DNA of 64,000 nt from Novosphingobium meiothermophilum (GTDB lineage: Bacteria > Pseudomonadota > Alphaproteobacteria > Sphingomonadales > Sphingomonadaceae). Within the stretch, counting starts at the first letter, position 1; each line of letters opens with the position of its first letter. Location of the stretch: the NCBI RefSeq assembly GCF_003171715.1, contig NZ_QGHL01000020.1, forward strand, positions 62,001-126,000, read 5' to 3'. Under the pieces are notes generated by a model, which saw only the letters and a program-made list of their open reading frames with translations, did no database searches and was not told where the DNA came from. A program made the translations under genes and the position numbers. Positions 37,955 through 47,552 of the stretch are shown here, in pieces.

Positions 37955-39220
37955 TCAGCCCAGTTCGACCTGCTCCAGATCATAACCCTTGGCGCGCAGG
38001 CCCGCCACGAGCAGGTCGATCTGCTCGCGGTCTCGCGCTTCGCACTCGATCTCGGCGGTCAGCCCCTTGGCGGGCAGCGAGGTGAAGATGCGCTGGTGCC
38101 AGACCTCAAGGATGTTCACCTGATAGCGGTTGAACTCTTCCACCACCTTGAACAGGGCGCCCGGCCGGTCTTGCAGGGTAATGCGAAGGCGGCCCAGCCG
38201 CCCGGAGCGCGCAAGATCACGCAGCAGCACATTGGCAAGCAGGCGCGTGTCGATATTGCCCCCGCACAGCACCACGCCCACCTTGCGCCCGGCAAAGCGC
38301 TTGCGATGCGTCATCACCGCGGCCAGTCCGGCCGCACCTGCACCTTCGACAACCGTCTTTTCAATCTGCAACAGCAGCGCCACGGCGCTTTCCAGTGCGG
38401 CCTCGCCCACCAGCACCACATCATCGACGATCTGCGCCAGAACCTGCGAAGTGAACTGCCCCGGCTCCTTCACGGCAATGCCTTCGGCCAGCGTATCACC
38501 GCCGCAGGGCAGATCGAGATGCTTGAGCTTTGCATACATCGACGGGAACAGTTGCGCCTGAACGCCGATCAGCCCGATGCCCGGCTTTATCCCGCGCGCC
38601 GCTACGCCCATGCCCGAAAGCAGGCCGCCGCCGCCGATGGGCACCACCAGCGTCTCGATATCGGGCGCGTCTTCCAGCATTTCCAGCGCCACGGTGCCCT
38701 GCCCCGCCGCCACGCGCGGGTCATCGAAGGGGTGAACGAACGTCAGCCCCAGTTCGCTTTCCAGTCGGCGGGCATGGGCATAGGCTTCGTCGAAGGTCTC
38801 CCCTTCCAGCACTACCTTTCCGCCCACGGATTCGGTCTGCATGACTTTCACTGTCGGGGTGGTGCGCGGCATGACGATCGTCACCGGCATCCCCAGCCGC
38901 GTGCCGTGATAGCTCAGCCCTTGCGCGTGGTTTCCGGCCGAGGCCGCAATCACGCCGCGTGCGCGCTGCTCTTCATCAAGCTGCAACAGCGCGTTGAGCG
39001 CACCACGTTCCTTGTAGGCAGCGGTGAACTGATGGTTCTCGAACTTGATCCAGATGTCCGCGCCGGTAATCGCGCTCAGCGTCTTGCTGTACATCGTGGG
39101 CGTGCGCACCACCTGCCCGGCGATACGCTCTGCTGCGGCCTGCACATCGGCAAAGGTGAGAAGGGCATGGCCCTGCCCGGATTGTGGCTGACCTGCGGTC
39201 CTGAGCGCTGCGTTTTCCAT
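37955..39220 (-). CDS. ilvA: Threonine dehydratase with C-terminal ACT domain
   Basis: PLP enzyme that deaminates threonine (or serine) to 2-oxobutyrate, first step to isoleucine. Lys70 in AAYKERGA is the PLP lysine, with GGGGL at 196-200 binding the phosphate. A single ACT domain follows (about 345-420, ITLQDRPGALFKVVEEFN), as in short forms, not the double ACT of E. coli IlvA. The ATG at 39220 with GCAGGGG upstream gives 421 residues; the frame is open far upstream without similarity. Catabolic (TdcB-like) versus biosynthetic use cannot be told; the gene symbol is tentative. Confidence 0.87.
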   Translation of the reverse strand: MENAALRTAGQPQSGQGHALLTFADVQAAAERIAGQVVRTPTMYSKTLSAITGADIWIKFENHQFTAAYKERGALNALLQLDEEQRARGVIAASAGNHAQGLSYHGTRLGMPVTIVMPRTTPTVKVMQTESVGGKVVLEGETFDEAYAHARRLESELGLTFVHPFDDPRVAAGQGTVALEMLEDAPDIETLVVPIGGGGLLSGMGVAARGIKPGIGLIGVQAQLFPSMYAKLKHLDLPCGGDTLAEGIAVKEPGQFTSQVLAQIVDDVVLVGEAALESAVALLLQIEKTVVEGAGAAGLAAVMTHRKRFAGRKVGVVLCGGNIDTRLLANVLLRDLARSGRLGRLRITLQDRPGALFKVVEEFNRYQVNILEVWHQRIFTSLPAKGLTAEIECEARDREQIDLLVAGLRAKGYDLEQVELG

Positions 39221-39291
39221 CCCCTGCGCCCTAACGGAAAGCGCCCCGCAAGAAAACCTCTGTGTCCGCTGTCTGCGTGCAATCCCCGCGC

Positions 39292-39669
39292 CTAGCGCGC
39301 CTCGGTGCGCTCGATCACTTGCCGGAACAGGGCGACAGGCACGAATGCGGCAAGAATAGCCACCGAATCCGCCGCCCAGTCGCGCCAGTCCGAAGTCCGG
39401 TTGAGAGAGGGGATCGCCTGCACCAGTTCGATTCCCGCCCCCACCAGCGCAAGCCACAGTGCCAGCCTCAACAGCGGCAGACGCGGCCAGCCTGCCCCTG
39501 CCAGCCCCGTCAGCACAAAGAAGGCCAGCATGTGCTGCACCTTGTCGCCCACATCCAGACCGGCCAGCTTCGGGGGATGCGGCAGCACTGCCATGACCAG
39601 CGCGAAAGCCAGCGCAGGCCAAAACGCATAGCGCGCCATTCGCGAGGCGATGGGAACCATCTGCATCAT
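39292..39669 (-). CDS. VanZ-like small membrane protein
   Basis: 125 residues with about four hydrophobic segments and the VanZ-type central motif DKVQHMLAFFVL, followed later by ELVQ and the DWRDWAADSVA segment that is typical of VanZ-family proteins. Function is unknown for such stand-alone proteins. It lies 71 nt upstream of the threonine dehydratase in the same direction and divergent from the dehydrogenase gene. Confidence 0.7.
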   Translation of the reverse strand: MMQMVPIASRMARYAFWPALAFALVMAVLPHPPKLAGLDVGDKVQHMLAFFVLTGLAGAGWPRLPLLRLALWLALVGAGIELVQAIPSLNRTSDWRDWAADSVAILAAFVPVALFRQVIERTEAR

Positions 39670-39786
39670 GGACCGGCTCTATCCCCCACTGCGCCAATGC
39701 TGGCAACCCGCACACCGCAAGCCTGCGGTCTGGAAACGCCGTTGCCGGGGCTGGCACTGGCCCGCAAACCGGATATGAAGCAAAGC

Positions 39787-40719
39787 ATGACCGAACAGAC
39801 CCCCACTGCCGCCGCAGAACCCTTCACGCCGCGCAACGTCTCCTTCCTTGGCCTTGGCACCATGGGCGGGGCCATGGCCCGCCATCTCGGCAAGGCTGGC
39901 CATCACCTGACGATCTACAACCGCAGTCCTGCGCGGGCCGAAGCGTGGCAGGCAGCCAATCCCGGCCTTGCCCGGCGCGTGGCGGCAAGCCCTGCCGAAG
40001 CCGCCGAAGGGGCCGATGTGGTGATTACCTGCGTCGGCAACGACGATGACCTCGCTGATGTGGTGCTCAGCCCCAACGGGGTCTTTTCCACGCTGCGGCG
40101 CGGCGCGCTCTATATCGACCATACCACTGTCTCTGCCCGCATTGCCCGGCAGATCGCGGTCGAAGGACGCGACAGGGAACTGCTCTGCGTCGACGCGCCG
40201 GTCACGGGCGGGCAATCGGGCGCGGAAAGCGGCACGCTTGCCATCATGTGCGGCGGCAGCATGAAGGCTGTCGATGCCGCCCGGCCGATCCTTGCCGCCT
40301 ATGCCAAGCGAGTGGTCCATGTGGGCAAATCGGGCGCAGGGCAAACCGCCAAGATGGCCAACCAGATGTGCATTGCCGGAACGCTGGCGGGCCTTTCCGA
40401 AGCCATCCGCTTTGCCCAGATCGCCCATCTCGATCTCGACCGGGTGTTCGAGGCAATCTCCGGCGGCGCGGCGCAATCGTGGCAGATGGACAACCGCTTT
40501 CACACCATGGCGAAGGACGAGTTCGATTTCGGCTTCGCGGTTGACTGGATGCGCAAGGATCTGGGCCTTGCCATCGAAGAGGCACGCAATCTTGGCGCGA
40601 GCGTACCGGTGACGGCGCTGGTCGATCAGTTCTATGTCGATGTGCAGGCCATGGGTTACGGCCGCGAAGATACGAGCGCGCTGATCCGCCGCCTGCCCCG
40701 CCGCACCCGCAAGGCATGA
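39787..40719 (+). CDS. NAD-binding beta-hydroxyacid dehydrogenase (3-hydroxyisobutyrate family)
   Basis: Family that oxidises 3-hydroxyisobutyrate, tartronate semialdehyde and similar substrates. FLGLGTMG at 20-27 is the nucleotide loop, VTGGQSGAESG (139-149) the substrate segment and Lys189 in GQTAKMANQ the catalytic lysine. The ATG at 39787 gives 310 residues; an ATG four codons upstream is possible. The stop overlaps the amidohydrolase start (ATGA), so the pair is coupled. Confidence 0.88.
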   Translation: MTEQTPTAAAEPFTPRNVSFLGLGTMGGAMARHLGKAGHHLTIYNRSPARAEAWQAANPGLARRVAASPAEAAEGADVVITCVGNDDDLADVVLSPNGVFSTLRRGALYIDHTTVSARIARQIAVEGRDRELLCVDAPVTGGQSGAESGTLAIMCGGSMKAVDAARPILAAYAKRVVHVGKSGAGQTAKMANQMCIAGTLAGLSEAIRFAQIAHLDLDRVFEAISGGAAQSWQMDNRFHTMAKDEFDFGFAVDWMRKDLGLAIEEARNLGASVPVTALVDQFYVDVQAMGYGREDTSALIRRLPRRTRKA

Positions 40720-42425
40720 CCATGCGCAGAGGATCACTGGCCGGGGCCGCTATGGCCGCCCTGCTGCTTGCAGCCGCGCCTGCCGCCCTCGCCGATACGC
40801 TGGTCGATAACGTGCGCGGTGTTACCATCGGCAAGGCGGGCGAAGTCGAACGCTTCAATGCCCTGCTGTTTGACCAGGTCGGCGTGATCCAGCGCGTGAT
40901 CCGCGAGGGCGAAAAGAAGCCGCGCCCGCGCAAGGACTATCAATACCGCGTCGATGGCAAGGGACGGGTCATGCTGCCGGGCATGATCGATACCCATGCC
41001 CATGTGATGGGTATCGGTTTTGGTGCGCTCAGCCTTGATCTGTCGGAAACCCGTTCGCTGGCAGAGGCACTTGCGCTGATCGGCAAGTTCGCCGCCGAAC
41101 ATCCCGAACGGCCGTGGATCATCGGCCGGGGATGGAATCAGGAGGCGTGGAAGCTAGGGCGCTTCCCCACCGCCGCCGAACTCGATGCCGTGACAGGTGA
41201 TCGCCCCGTCTGGCTTGAACGGGTCGATGGACACGCAGGCTGGGCCAACAGCGCCGCGCTCAAGGCTGCCAGCGTCACCGCCGCCACGAAAGACCCTGCG
41301 GGCGGCAGCATCGATCGCGGCACGGATGGCGCACCGCTGGGCGTTCTGGTCGATACAGCAATGGAGCTTGTCGCCAAGCGCCTGCCCGCGCCGCGCGCCG
41401 AAGACCGCGATCTGGCCTTCGCCACAGCGCAAAGGCTGCTGTTCGAACGCGGGGTCACGGCGGTTGCGGACATGGGCACCACGATCGAGGACTGGCAGAC
41501 CTATCGCCGCGCGGGCGATGCCAACCGGCTCTATGTCCGCATCATGGCCTATGCCGCAGGGACCGACCAAATGACCCTGATCGGTGGCCCCGGCCCCTCG
41601 CCGTGGCTCTATCAGGACCGTCTGCGCCTCAATGGCGTCAAGCTCTATCTCGATGGTGCGCTTGGCTCGCGCGGGGCATGGCTCAAGGCGCCCTATGCCG
41701 ATGCCCCCACCACGCGCGGCCTGCCGCAGTTGAGCGAGACCCAGCTTGGCAACATGATGAGCCGCGCCGCCATGGACGGATTCCAGATCGCCGTTCACGC
41801 CATCGGCGATCGGGCCAACGCCGCACTGGTAGATACGATCATCGACCTTTCAAAGACCTACAAGGGCGATCGGCGCTGGCGGATCGAACATGCCCAGATC
41901 ATCGATCCGGCCGATTTCGAGAAAGTCGCGCGCAGCGGAGCGATTGCCTCGATGCAGCCCGTGCACCAGACATCGGACCGGATCATGGCCGAAGCGCGTC
42001 TGGGGCCCGATCGTCTGGCCGGAGCCTATCCTTGGAAATCGCTGAAGTCTGCGGGCGTGCGCCTTGCCTTCGGTTCGGATGCTCCGGTCGAACGCCCTGA
42101 TCCGTGGGAGGGTCTCGCTTCCGCGATCAGCCGCCAGGGGGCAGACAACCAGCCGCCGGGCGGATGGCAGCCGCAGGAGCGCCTCCCCCCTGTCGAAGCT
42201 CTAGCCGCCTATACCGCTGATGCCGCCTTTGCCGGATTTGCGGAAGAGCGCTTCGGCCGCCTTGCCCCCGGCATGCGGGCCGATTTCGTGCTGGTCGATA
42301 TCGATCCGCTCACCGCAAATCCGGCACAGCTGCGCGCTGCAAAGATCAGCGAAACATGGATTGGCGGGGGGCTGGTATGGTCCGCCGACAAGGCAGTTCA
42401 AACCATAACGGATTCAAAGCGTTGA
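40716..42425 (+). CDS. Exported metal-dependent amidohydrolase (YtcJ-like)
   Basis: 569 residues beginning with a signal peptide (MAALLLAAAPAALA). The metal site starts with DTHAHV and continues with the later HAIGDRAN and FGSDAPVERPDPW, the pattern of the YtcJ/amidohydrolase 3 subfamily. Acts in the periplasm or outer surface on an unknown amide or lactam. Its start overlaps the dehydrogenase stop, suggesting use in one pathway. Confidence 0.87.
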   Translation: MTMRRGSLAGAAMAALLLAAAPAALADTLVDNVRGVTIGKAGEVERFNALLFDQVGVIQRVIREGEKKPRPRKDYQYRVDGKGRVMLPGMIDTHAHVMGIGFGALSLDLSETRSLAEALALIGKFAAEHPERPWIIGRGWNQEAWKLGRFPTAAELDAVTGDRPVWLERVDGHAGWANSAALKAASVTAATKDPAGGSIDRGTDGAPLGVLVDTAMELVAKRLPAPRAEDRDLAFATAQRLLFERGVTAVADMGTTIEDWQTYRRAGDANRLYVRIMAYAAGTDQMTLIGGPGPSPWLYQDRLRLNGVKLYLDGALGSRGAWLKAPYADAPTTRGLPQLSETQLGNMMSRAAMDGFQIAVHAIGDRANAALVDTIIDLSKTYKGDRRWRIEHAQIIDPADFEKVARSGAIASMQPVHQTSDRIMAEARLGPDRLAGAYPWKSLKSAGVRLAFGSDAPVERPDPWEGLASAISRQGADNQPPGGWQPQERLPPVEALAAYTADAAFAGFAEERFGRLAPGMRADFVLVDIDPLTANPAQLRAAKISETWIGGGLVWSADKAVQTITDSKR

Positions 42426-42456
42426 CACTTGCATGACAACAGGTTTCAAAGCACGC

Positions 42457-42560
42457 CGACACTATCGGTGTCGCGGAACCAGCCCTCTCAAACCGGTTTC
42501 GCCGGGCCTTCCGGCCCGATCTTGCTTCCACGGAAACGGGGGCTTCGGCCCCCGTTTCTT
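42457..42560 (+). ncRNA. Candidate structured small RNA or extended 3' leader with terminator
   Basis: Downstream of the amidohydrolase, a TTGACA (42422) with a poor TTCAAA at 17 nt spacing could start a transcript near 42457. It would contain hairpins at 42457-42473 (CGACAC/GTGTCG) and 42503-42518 (CGGGCC/GGCCCG), then the terminator at 42533-42558. No ORF with coding signs. Could simply be the tail of the amidohydrolase mRNA. Confidence 0.3.
42533..42558 (+). terminator. Terminator between amidohydrolase and tatC
   Basis: GAAACGGGGGC and GCCCCCGTTTC form an 11 bp stem with a TTCG loop, followed by TTCATT. Strong stem; serves the plus-strand unit. Confidence 0.85.
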
Positions 42561-42593
42561 CATTCGCGGCTGTCGATGATCGGTGGCTTGCCG

Positions 42594-43403
42594 CTAGGGC
42601 AGAAGGCGTGTTTCAGCATTGGCCGGCTCGGCATCGCCTTCTTCGGCGCGGCGCTTCGCATCGGCCCTTTCGGTAAAGCGCATCAGCAGCAGCGTCCCTT
42701 CGAAAAGGAACAGCAGCGGGATTGCGAGCATCAACTGCGAAATCACATCGGGAGGCGTTGCCACCGTTGCCACCGCAAAGATTGCCACGATCACATAGCG
42801 CCGCGCCACAACGAGTTGCGCGCGGCTCACGATTCCCGCGCGGTTGAGCAGCATCAGCAGAACCGGCAGAAGAAAGCTGATGCCGAAGGCAAGAATGAAC
42901 TGCATCACGAGGCTGAGGTAATCCCCCGTCCCCGGCAGGGCCTCCAGTTGCAGCCCGCCCTTGTTGCCTTCAAAACCGAGGAACCATTTGAACGCGGTGG
43001 GCATCACGATGAAATAGGCAAGGCTTGCCCCCGCCGTGAACAGGATGGGCGTGGCAAACAGGAAGGGCAGAAATGCCTTCTTCTCGCGCGCATAGAGCCC
43101 CGGCGCCACAAACGCCCAGAGCTGGTTGGCAATGATCGGGAAGCTCACGAAAAAGGCCGCGAACATCGAAACCTTCAGTTCTACGAAGAACGCCTCGTAA
43201 AGCTTGGTGTAGATCAGCCTTCCCTGCCCCGGCGGAAAGGCATGGACCAGCGGGCGCGCAAGGATGGCAAAGATGTCGTCGGCAAAATAGAAGCAAACCA
43301 CGAAAGCTGCCAGAAGTGCATAGACGCACCGCAGCAGCCGGGTGCGCAGTTCAAGCAGGTGGTCAAGCAGCGGAGCCTGCGTCTCGTCTATATCCGAAAT
43401 CAC
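42594..43403 (-). CDS. tatC: TatC, twin-arginine translocase receptor
   Basis: Integral membrane receptor of the Tat pathway that binds twin-arginine signal peptides on folded proteins. 269 residues with six membrane segments, the N-terminal LDHLLELRTRLL and the FxAPGLY segment (FVAPGLYAREK). GTG start overlaps the tatB stop (GTGA). The last 20 residues are acidic and Ala-rich, a normal tail. Confidence 0.95.
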   Translation of the reverse strand: MISDIDETQAPLLDHLLELRTRLLRCVYALLAAFVVCFYFADDIFAILARPLVHAFPPGQGRLIYTKLYEAFFVELKVSMFAAFFVSFPIIANQLWAFVAPGLYAREKKAFLPFLFATPILFTAGASLAYFIVMPTAFKWFLGFEGNKGGLQLEALPGTGDYLSLVMQFILAFGISFLLPVLLMLLNRAGIVSRAQLVVARRYVIVAIFAVATVATPPDVISQLMLAIPLLFLFEGTLLLMRFTERADAKRRAEEGDAEPANAETRLLP

Positions 43404-43813
43404 GGTTGCACGCCCCCGGTCGGCTTCTCTTCAGGCGGCATCGGCCCGACCATCACATCGCTGGAAAGCGGAGGATCGCCGGCCGTCCGTTCGATTGGCA
43501 GCGGAACAGGAAAGGGATCGTTCTGGTCAGCCGCGGCTTCGCTTGTCTGGCCTGCGGAAGCCGCTGCTTCCTGCTGCGCGGCGGTCTCGCGCATGATGCG
43601 CTCGTTCTGCTCCCTCCACTTGCGCTCCATCTCCTCCATTTCCGCCTCGCGGATCATGGTTTCGATGCCTGAGCGGAAGTGGTTCGACATGCGCCGCATC
43701 TTCGCCACCCAGCGGCCTGCCGTGCGCAGCGCCATGGGCAGGTCTTTCGGGCCGATCACCACAATCGCCACGATGACCAGCAGCAGCAGTTCGGACGCGC
43801 CGATATCGAACAC
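43400..43813 (-). CDS. tatB: TatB, twin-arginine translocase subunit
   Basis: Single-span protein that docks with TatC in substrate recognition. MFDIGASELLLLVIVAIVVIGPKDLP is the family's N-terminal helix with GPK after it, then an amphipathic helix (about 22-50) and a coiled acidic/Ala-Pro-rich C-terminus. GTG start with AGGACC just upstream; 137 residues. Confidence 0.93.
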   Translation of the reverse strand: MFDIGASELLLLVIVAIVVIGPKDLPMALRTAGRWVAKMRRMSNHFRSGIETMIREAEMEEMERKWREQNERIMRETAAQQEAAASAGQTSEAAADQNDPFPVPLPIERTAGDPPLSSDVMVGPMPPEEKPTGGVQP

Positions 43814-43840
43814 GGTCCTGCCGTCCTGTTTCTGCGGGGC

Positions 43841-44101
43841 TTACTGGGTCTGATCGGTTGGCGAGGGAGCAGCAGTCGGGGCCTGGGTCGCGGACGCAGG
43901 CGGAGCAGCGGGCGGTGTCTGCTGCTGGATCTGCGCGGGCGGCGGCGGGACCGGCTTGTTGTCCTCGTCGCTCATGCCTTGCTTGAAGCTTTTGATACCC
44001 TTGCCGAAATCGCCCATCATCTCGGAAATGCGGCCACGGCCGAAAAGGATCAGCACCACCAGCGCCAGCACGATCAGGTGCGGAAGCGAAAGACCACCCA
44101 T
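43841..44101 (-). CDS. tatA: TatA, pore-forming twin-arginine translocase subunit
   Basis: 86 residues. One N-terminal helix, then the FG motif ([24 protein letters not shown]), an amphipathic helix and a Pro/Ala/Gln-rich tail. The start at 44101 is decided by AAGGAG 8 nt upstream; the frame is open to 44125 but without a ribosome-binding site. First gene of tatABC; the amidohydrolase, oxidases and other secreted proteins of this organism may use it. Confidence 0.93.
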   Translation of the reverse strand: MGGLSLPHLIVLALVVLILFGRGRISEMMGDFGKGIKSFKQGMSDEDNKPVPPPPAQIQQQTPPAAPPASATQAPTAAPSPTDQTQ

Positions 44102-44182
44102 GTCACAAACTCCTTTGCGCCCCATAGATAGGGACGGCGCGCCCCACTTGCCAGCTATTCCTGAACCGGCCGAACCGTAGCG

Positions 44183-44794
44183 TCACTCCGCTTCGTCTGC
44201 TTCATCCGGATCGGCAGCCTCCGTGTCCGCTTCCTCGCCCCTCGTCAAGACGGCAAAGGCTTCCTCCACGGGATCGAGCAGCCCGGCCGCGCGCAATTCC
44301 TCGATCCCCGGCAGATCGCGCCGCGATTGCAGGCCGAAGTGGGTCAGGAATGCGGGCGTTGTGGCATAGATCGTCGGCCGTCCCGGCACCTCGCGGCGGC
44401 CCGCAATCCGTATCCATCCTGCCTCCAGCAACACGTCGAGCGTGCCCTTGGCGGTCTGGACACCGCGAATGGCCTCTATCTCGGCGCGGCTGACCGGCTC
44501 GTGATAGGCAATGATCGCCAGCGCCTCGGTCGCCGCGCGCGAAAGACGGCGCGGTTCTTCCTTCTCGCGGCGCAGCAGGTGCGCAAGGTCGGGCGCGGTC
44601 TGGAAATGCCAGCGGCCGCCCCGCTCCACCAGTTCCACCCCCCTGCCCGCATAGGCTTCGCGAAGCTGGTTGAGGGCGGCATCTATCGCCGCGCCGCCCA
44701 GATGCACCGAAATCTCCTGCGCGGTCATGGGCTGCTCGGCAGCAAAAAGCGTCGCCTCGACTGCGCGTTCAAGCTCGTCGGGGACGCTGTTCAT
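44183..44794 (-). CDS. scpB: ScpB, condensin-associated segregation protein
   Basis: Partner of ScpA in the Smc-ScpAB chromosome condensation complex. 203 residues with two winged-helix domains: LFAAEQPMTAQEISVHLGG near the start and EALAIIAYHEPVSRAEIEAIRGV, the hallmark of ScpB. The ATG at 44794 overlaps the scpA stop (ATGA). The C-terminus is acidic, as usual. Confidence 0.94.
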   Translation of the reverse strand: MNSVPDELERAVEATLFAAEQPMTAQEISVHLGGAAIDAALNQLREAYAGRGVELVERGGRWHFQTAPDLAHLLRREKEEPRRLSRAATEALAIIAYHEPVSRAEIEAIRGVQTAKGTLDVLLEAGWIRIAGRREVPGRPTIYATTPAFLTHFGLQSRRDLPGIEELRAAGLLDPVEEAFAVLTRGEEADTEAADPDEADEAE

Positions 44795-45585
44795 CGCGCA
44801 GCCCGCAGCATCAGGGGGCCAAAGGCATGATCCTGTGCGATCTGAGCCTTGCCCTGCTTGGCCAGTTCCAGTGCTGCCAGAAAGCTGGAGGCAAGCGCGG
44901 ATTTGCGCAATTGCGGGTCGGCGTCCAGCGGGAGGAACGCGCGCAGATCGGTCCACTCCACTGCCACTCCAAGCATCCTTGATACGCGTGCCAACGCCGC
45001 ATCCAGCGTCATCACCGCCCGTTCGCGCACCATGTGGACCACCGGACGGTTGCGCTGCTTGATCGCGCCATAGGCCTGAATCAGGGTAAAGAGATCGCAC
45101 GTCCACAAGGCCCTGCGATCAACCCGCAGCCCTTCGGGCGCGCCGCGCAGGAAAACATCCCGCCCCACCCGATCGCGCGCCATGAGCCGCGCCCCTGCCT
45201 CGCGCATGGCACCCAGCCGTTGCAGCCGCAACTGGAGCTTGAGCGCCAGTTCCTCAGGACTGGGTTGCACTTCCGGATCACGCGGCAGAAGCAGCAGGGA
45301 CTTGAGATAGGCAAGCCACGCCGCCATGACCAGATAATCCGCCGCCACTTCCAGCTTCAGCGCCTTGGCCCGCTCGATATAATCGAGATACTGGCCAACC
45401 AGTTCAAGGATGGAGATTTTCCTGAGATCGACCTTTTGCCGCCGCGCGAGTTCCAGCAGCAGATCCAGCGGACCTTCCCAGCCATCCAGTTCAAGATAGA
45501 GCGCAGCATCGCCCGTGGGCGCAGCACCAATGCCTTCCCACGCCTCATCGCCGTCAAACAGGCCGGGCGAGGCAAGGTCAGCCAT
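44791..45585 (-). CDS. scpA: ScpA, kleisin subunit of the Smc complex
   Basis: Kleisin that bridges Smc heads. 264 residues; the N-terminal kleisin helix WEGPLDLLLELARRQKVDLRKISI is characteristic, and AADYLVMAAWLAYLKSLLLLP follows. Coupled to nagZ upstream (1 nt TGATG overlap) and scpB downstream. Confidence 0.94.
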   Translation of the reverse strand: MADLASPGLFDGDEAWEGIGAAPTGDAALYLELDGWEGPLDLLLELARRQKVDLRKISILELVGQYLDYIERAKALKLEVAADYLVMAAWLAYLKSLLLLPRDPEVQPSPEELALKLQLRLQRLGAMREAGARLMARDRVGRDVFLRGAPEGLRVDRRALWTCDLFTLIQAYGAIKQRNRPVVHMVRERAVMTLDAALARVSRMLGVAVEWTDLRAFLPLDADPQLRKSALASSFLAALELAKQGKAQIAQDHAFGPLMLRAAR

Positions 45586-46604
45586 CAGGCAAGCTCCAGC
45601 AGCTGATCACGCCGGGCAAGCAGGGCTGCCTGATCCGAAATATCAATCGCCCCCTCGAACGCCAGCGTTCCTGCCAGCGCCCGCTCAAGCCGCGCTGCCG
45701 TTTGCGCGCTCATCGGGCTCAGGCCCTTGGCAATGCCCACCATGTCGTCCATTCTGGCCCAGCAGTTGAGCGCGATATCGCACCCCGCGGCCTGCGCGCG
45801 CACGGCGCGTTCGGGCACCGAACCGCCCAGTGCCTGCATGTCAAGGTCATCGGTCAGCAGCAGCCCGTCAAACCCGATGGCCTTGCGGATGATCTCATGA
45901 ATGACGAAAGGCGAAAGCGTTGCAGGATTTTCCGCATCCCAGGCGGTGAAGCGCAAGTGCCCGGTCATGGCAATCGGCGCATCGTTCAACGCCCGGAACG
46001 GGGCAAGGTCCAGTTCCAGTTCCTCGGCCGAAGCCGTGACCAGCGGCGTCTCCTTGTGACTGTCGACCAGCGACCGCCCATGCCCCGGCATGTGTTTGAC
46101 CACGCCGGCAATTCCGGCGCGGGCCAGCCCGTCAAGCGTCGCCCGGCCAAGTGCGGCCACCCGCAGCGGTTCCGATCCCAGCGCACGATCGCCGATCACA
46201 TCATGCGCACCGGGCTGACGCACATCGAGCAGCGGCAGACAGTTCACGCTGATTCCGGCTTCGGCCAGATCCAGCCCCAGCGCATGGGCATTGGCCCGTG
46301 CCGCCTCGATTGCGCTGGCAGGAGCCAGATCATAGAGCTGGTCGAACCGTTCACCGGGCGGATAGGCCGCCCATACCGGGGGCTTCATCCGGGCAACGCG
46401 TCCGCCTTCCTGATCGATGCAGATGAAGGTGCGGGTCCGGCCATGGAGCGCGCGCAGATCATCGGTCAGACGCCGCAACTGCTCCCGGCTTTCGATATTG
46501 CGGCCGAACAGGATATAGCCCGCAGGATCGGCATCGCGGAAAAAGGCGCGTTCGTCCTCGGTCAGGACAGGGCCGGACAGTCCGAAAATTGCAGGCAGCA
46601 TCAT
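45585..46604 (-). CDS. nagZ: NagZ, beta-N-acetylglucosaminidase (GH3)
   Basis: Cytoplasmic enzyme of peptidoglycan recycling that removes GlcNAc from anhydro-muropeptides. Active-site KHMPGHGRSLVDSH at 170-183 supplies the histidine base typical of GH3 NagZ, and Asp252 in LLTDDLDM is the expected nucleophile. I use the ATG at 46604 (339 residues), which starts LPAIFGLSG as relatives do; the frame is open another 27 codons to 46685. Gene order with scpA/scpB and the SPOR protein is widespread in alphaproteobacteria. Confidence 0.92.
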   Translation of the reverse strand: MMLPAIFGLSGPVLTEDERAFFRDADPAGYILFGRNIESREQLRRLTDDLRALHGRTRTFICIDQEGGRVARMKPPVWAAYPPGERFDQLYDLAPASAIEAARANAHALGLDLAEAGISVNCLPLLDVRQPGAHDVIGDRALGSEPLRVAALGRATLDGLARAGIAGVVKHMPGHGRSLVDSHKETPLVTASAEELELDLAPFRALNDAPIAMTGHLRFTAWDAENPATLSPFVIHEIIRKAIGFDGLLLTDDLDMQALGGSVPERAVRAQAAGCDIALNCWARMDDMVGIAKGLSPMSAQTAARLERALAGTLAFEGAIDISDQAALLARRDQLLELA

Positions 46605-46711
46605 GCCCGAATCGCCCAGCATCAGGCGTTTTGCAAGGGCACCGGGTCTGATCGCCGGGGAAAAGGCAGTGCGCTGCACCGCCATGCGCGATCAGATGCC
46701 GATGCGGGCGT

Positions 46712-47521
46712 TCAGCGCTTGACCTGACACTTGAGGCCGCCTGCCTGAAGCCTGCGGCACAGTGCTTCGGCGGCGGCCGGATCGGCCGCCACGGCCTGCA
46801 AGCGATAGACGGTGCCGATATCCGCCCTGCCTTCGATCACGCGGTGCGACAGCCCCTTCAGCGCCTCATGGTTGACCAAAAGCTTCTGCCAGCCAGCCTC
46901 TGCGGATGCGCTGGACGAGAACGCACCGACCTGCACGCCCACACCGCCAGCAGCAGAAGCCGGAGCCGCAGCCGCTGTGGCCAACGAGGAGGCAGACGAC
47001 GAGGCCCCCGGCTTTGGCGCAGGACTGGACGCAGCAGCCGGCACGGGCGAGGCTGATCCGGCAAGGTTCGCTGCCGGCTTTTCGCCCTGGCTGACCTTGA
47101 AGCTGGAATCACCCGTTCCGGCAAAGGTCTTGCCGCCCGGATCGGTTGGGGCGACCTTGTAGGGCGTCTTGCTTGCTTCGATCAGGCTGCCATCGGCATT
47201 GGCCGGGCCTGCTGTCCGGTTGCTGGCATACCAGATTCCCCCGATCAGCGCGGCGAGCACCACCAGCCCCAGCACGGCAAAGCCGACAAGGCGCAGATTG
47301 CCCGAATCTGCCTCGGCATCTTCGTCGTCATCGGCGCTTTCAAGCCAGGGCAGCCGGTCCTCATCGCCAAGCGCAAGGCGTCCGGCCGCAGCATCAACCA
47401 CCGCGGTTTCCGCTGTTTCGCGCACCTCGGCAAGATCGTCCGCCACGTCAAGCGGCGGCATGGCACCGGGCTGGAGCACCGTCTTGCTGTTCCAGTCGTT
47501 GTCTTCACCCTCGCCGTGCAT
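46712..47521 (-). CDS. SPOR-domain membrane protein
   Basis: 269 residues: acidic cytoplasmic N-terminus (about 1-75), one membrane helix (76-98), Ala/Ser/Pro-rich linker and a C-terminal SPOR domain (about 192-268) beginning [23 protein letters not shown] domains bind denuded septal glycan, so this probably sits at the division site with the peptidoglycan enzymes. Between argS and nagZ, as in related alphaproteobacteria. Confidence 0.9.
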   Translation of the reverse strand: MHGEGEDNDWNSKTVLQPGAMPPLDVADDLAEVRETAETAVVDAAAGRLALGDEDRLPWLESADDDEDAEADSGNLRLVGFAVLGLVVLAALIGGIWYASNRTAGPANADGSLIEASKTPYKVAPTDPGGKTFAGTGDSSFKVSQGEKPAANLAGSASPVPAAASSPAPKPGASSSASSLATAAAAPASAAGGVGVQVGAFSSSASAEAGWQKLLVNHEALKGLSHRVIEGRADIGTVYRLQAVAADPAAAEALCRRLQAGGLKCQVKR

Positions 47522-47552
47522 TTGCCCTGCCCCTACCCTTCAATCCGTGGCG

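Noticed and set aside
42457..42473. Hairpin CGACAC/GTGTCG as an operator
   Set aside because: Better explained as part of the structured transcript ending at the terminator; no promoter follows it.
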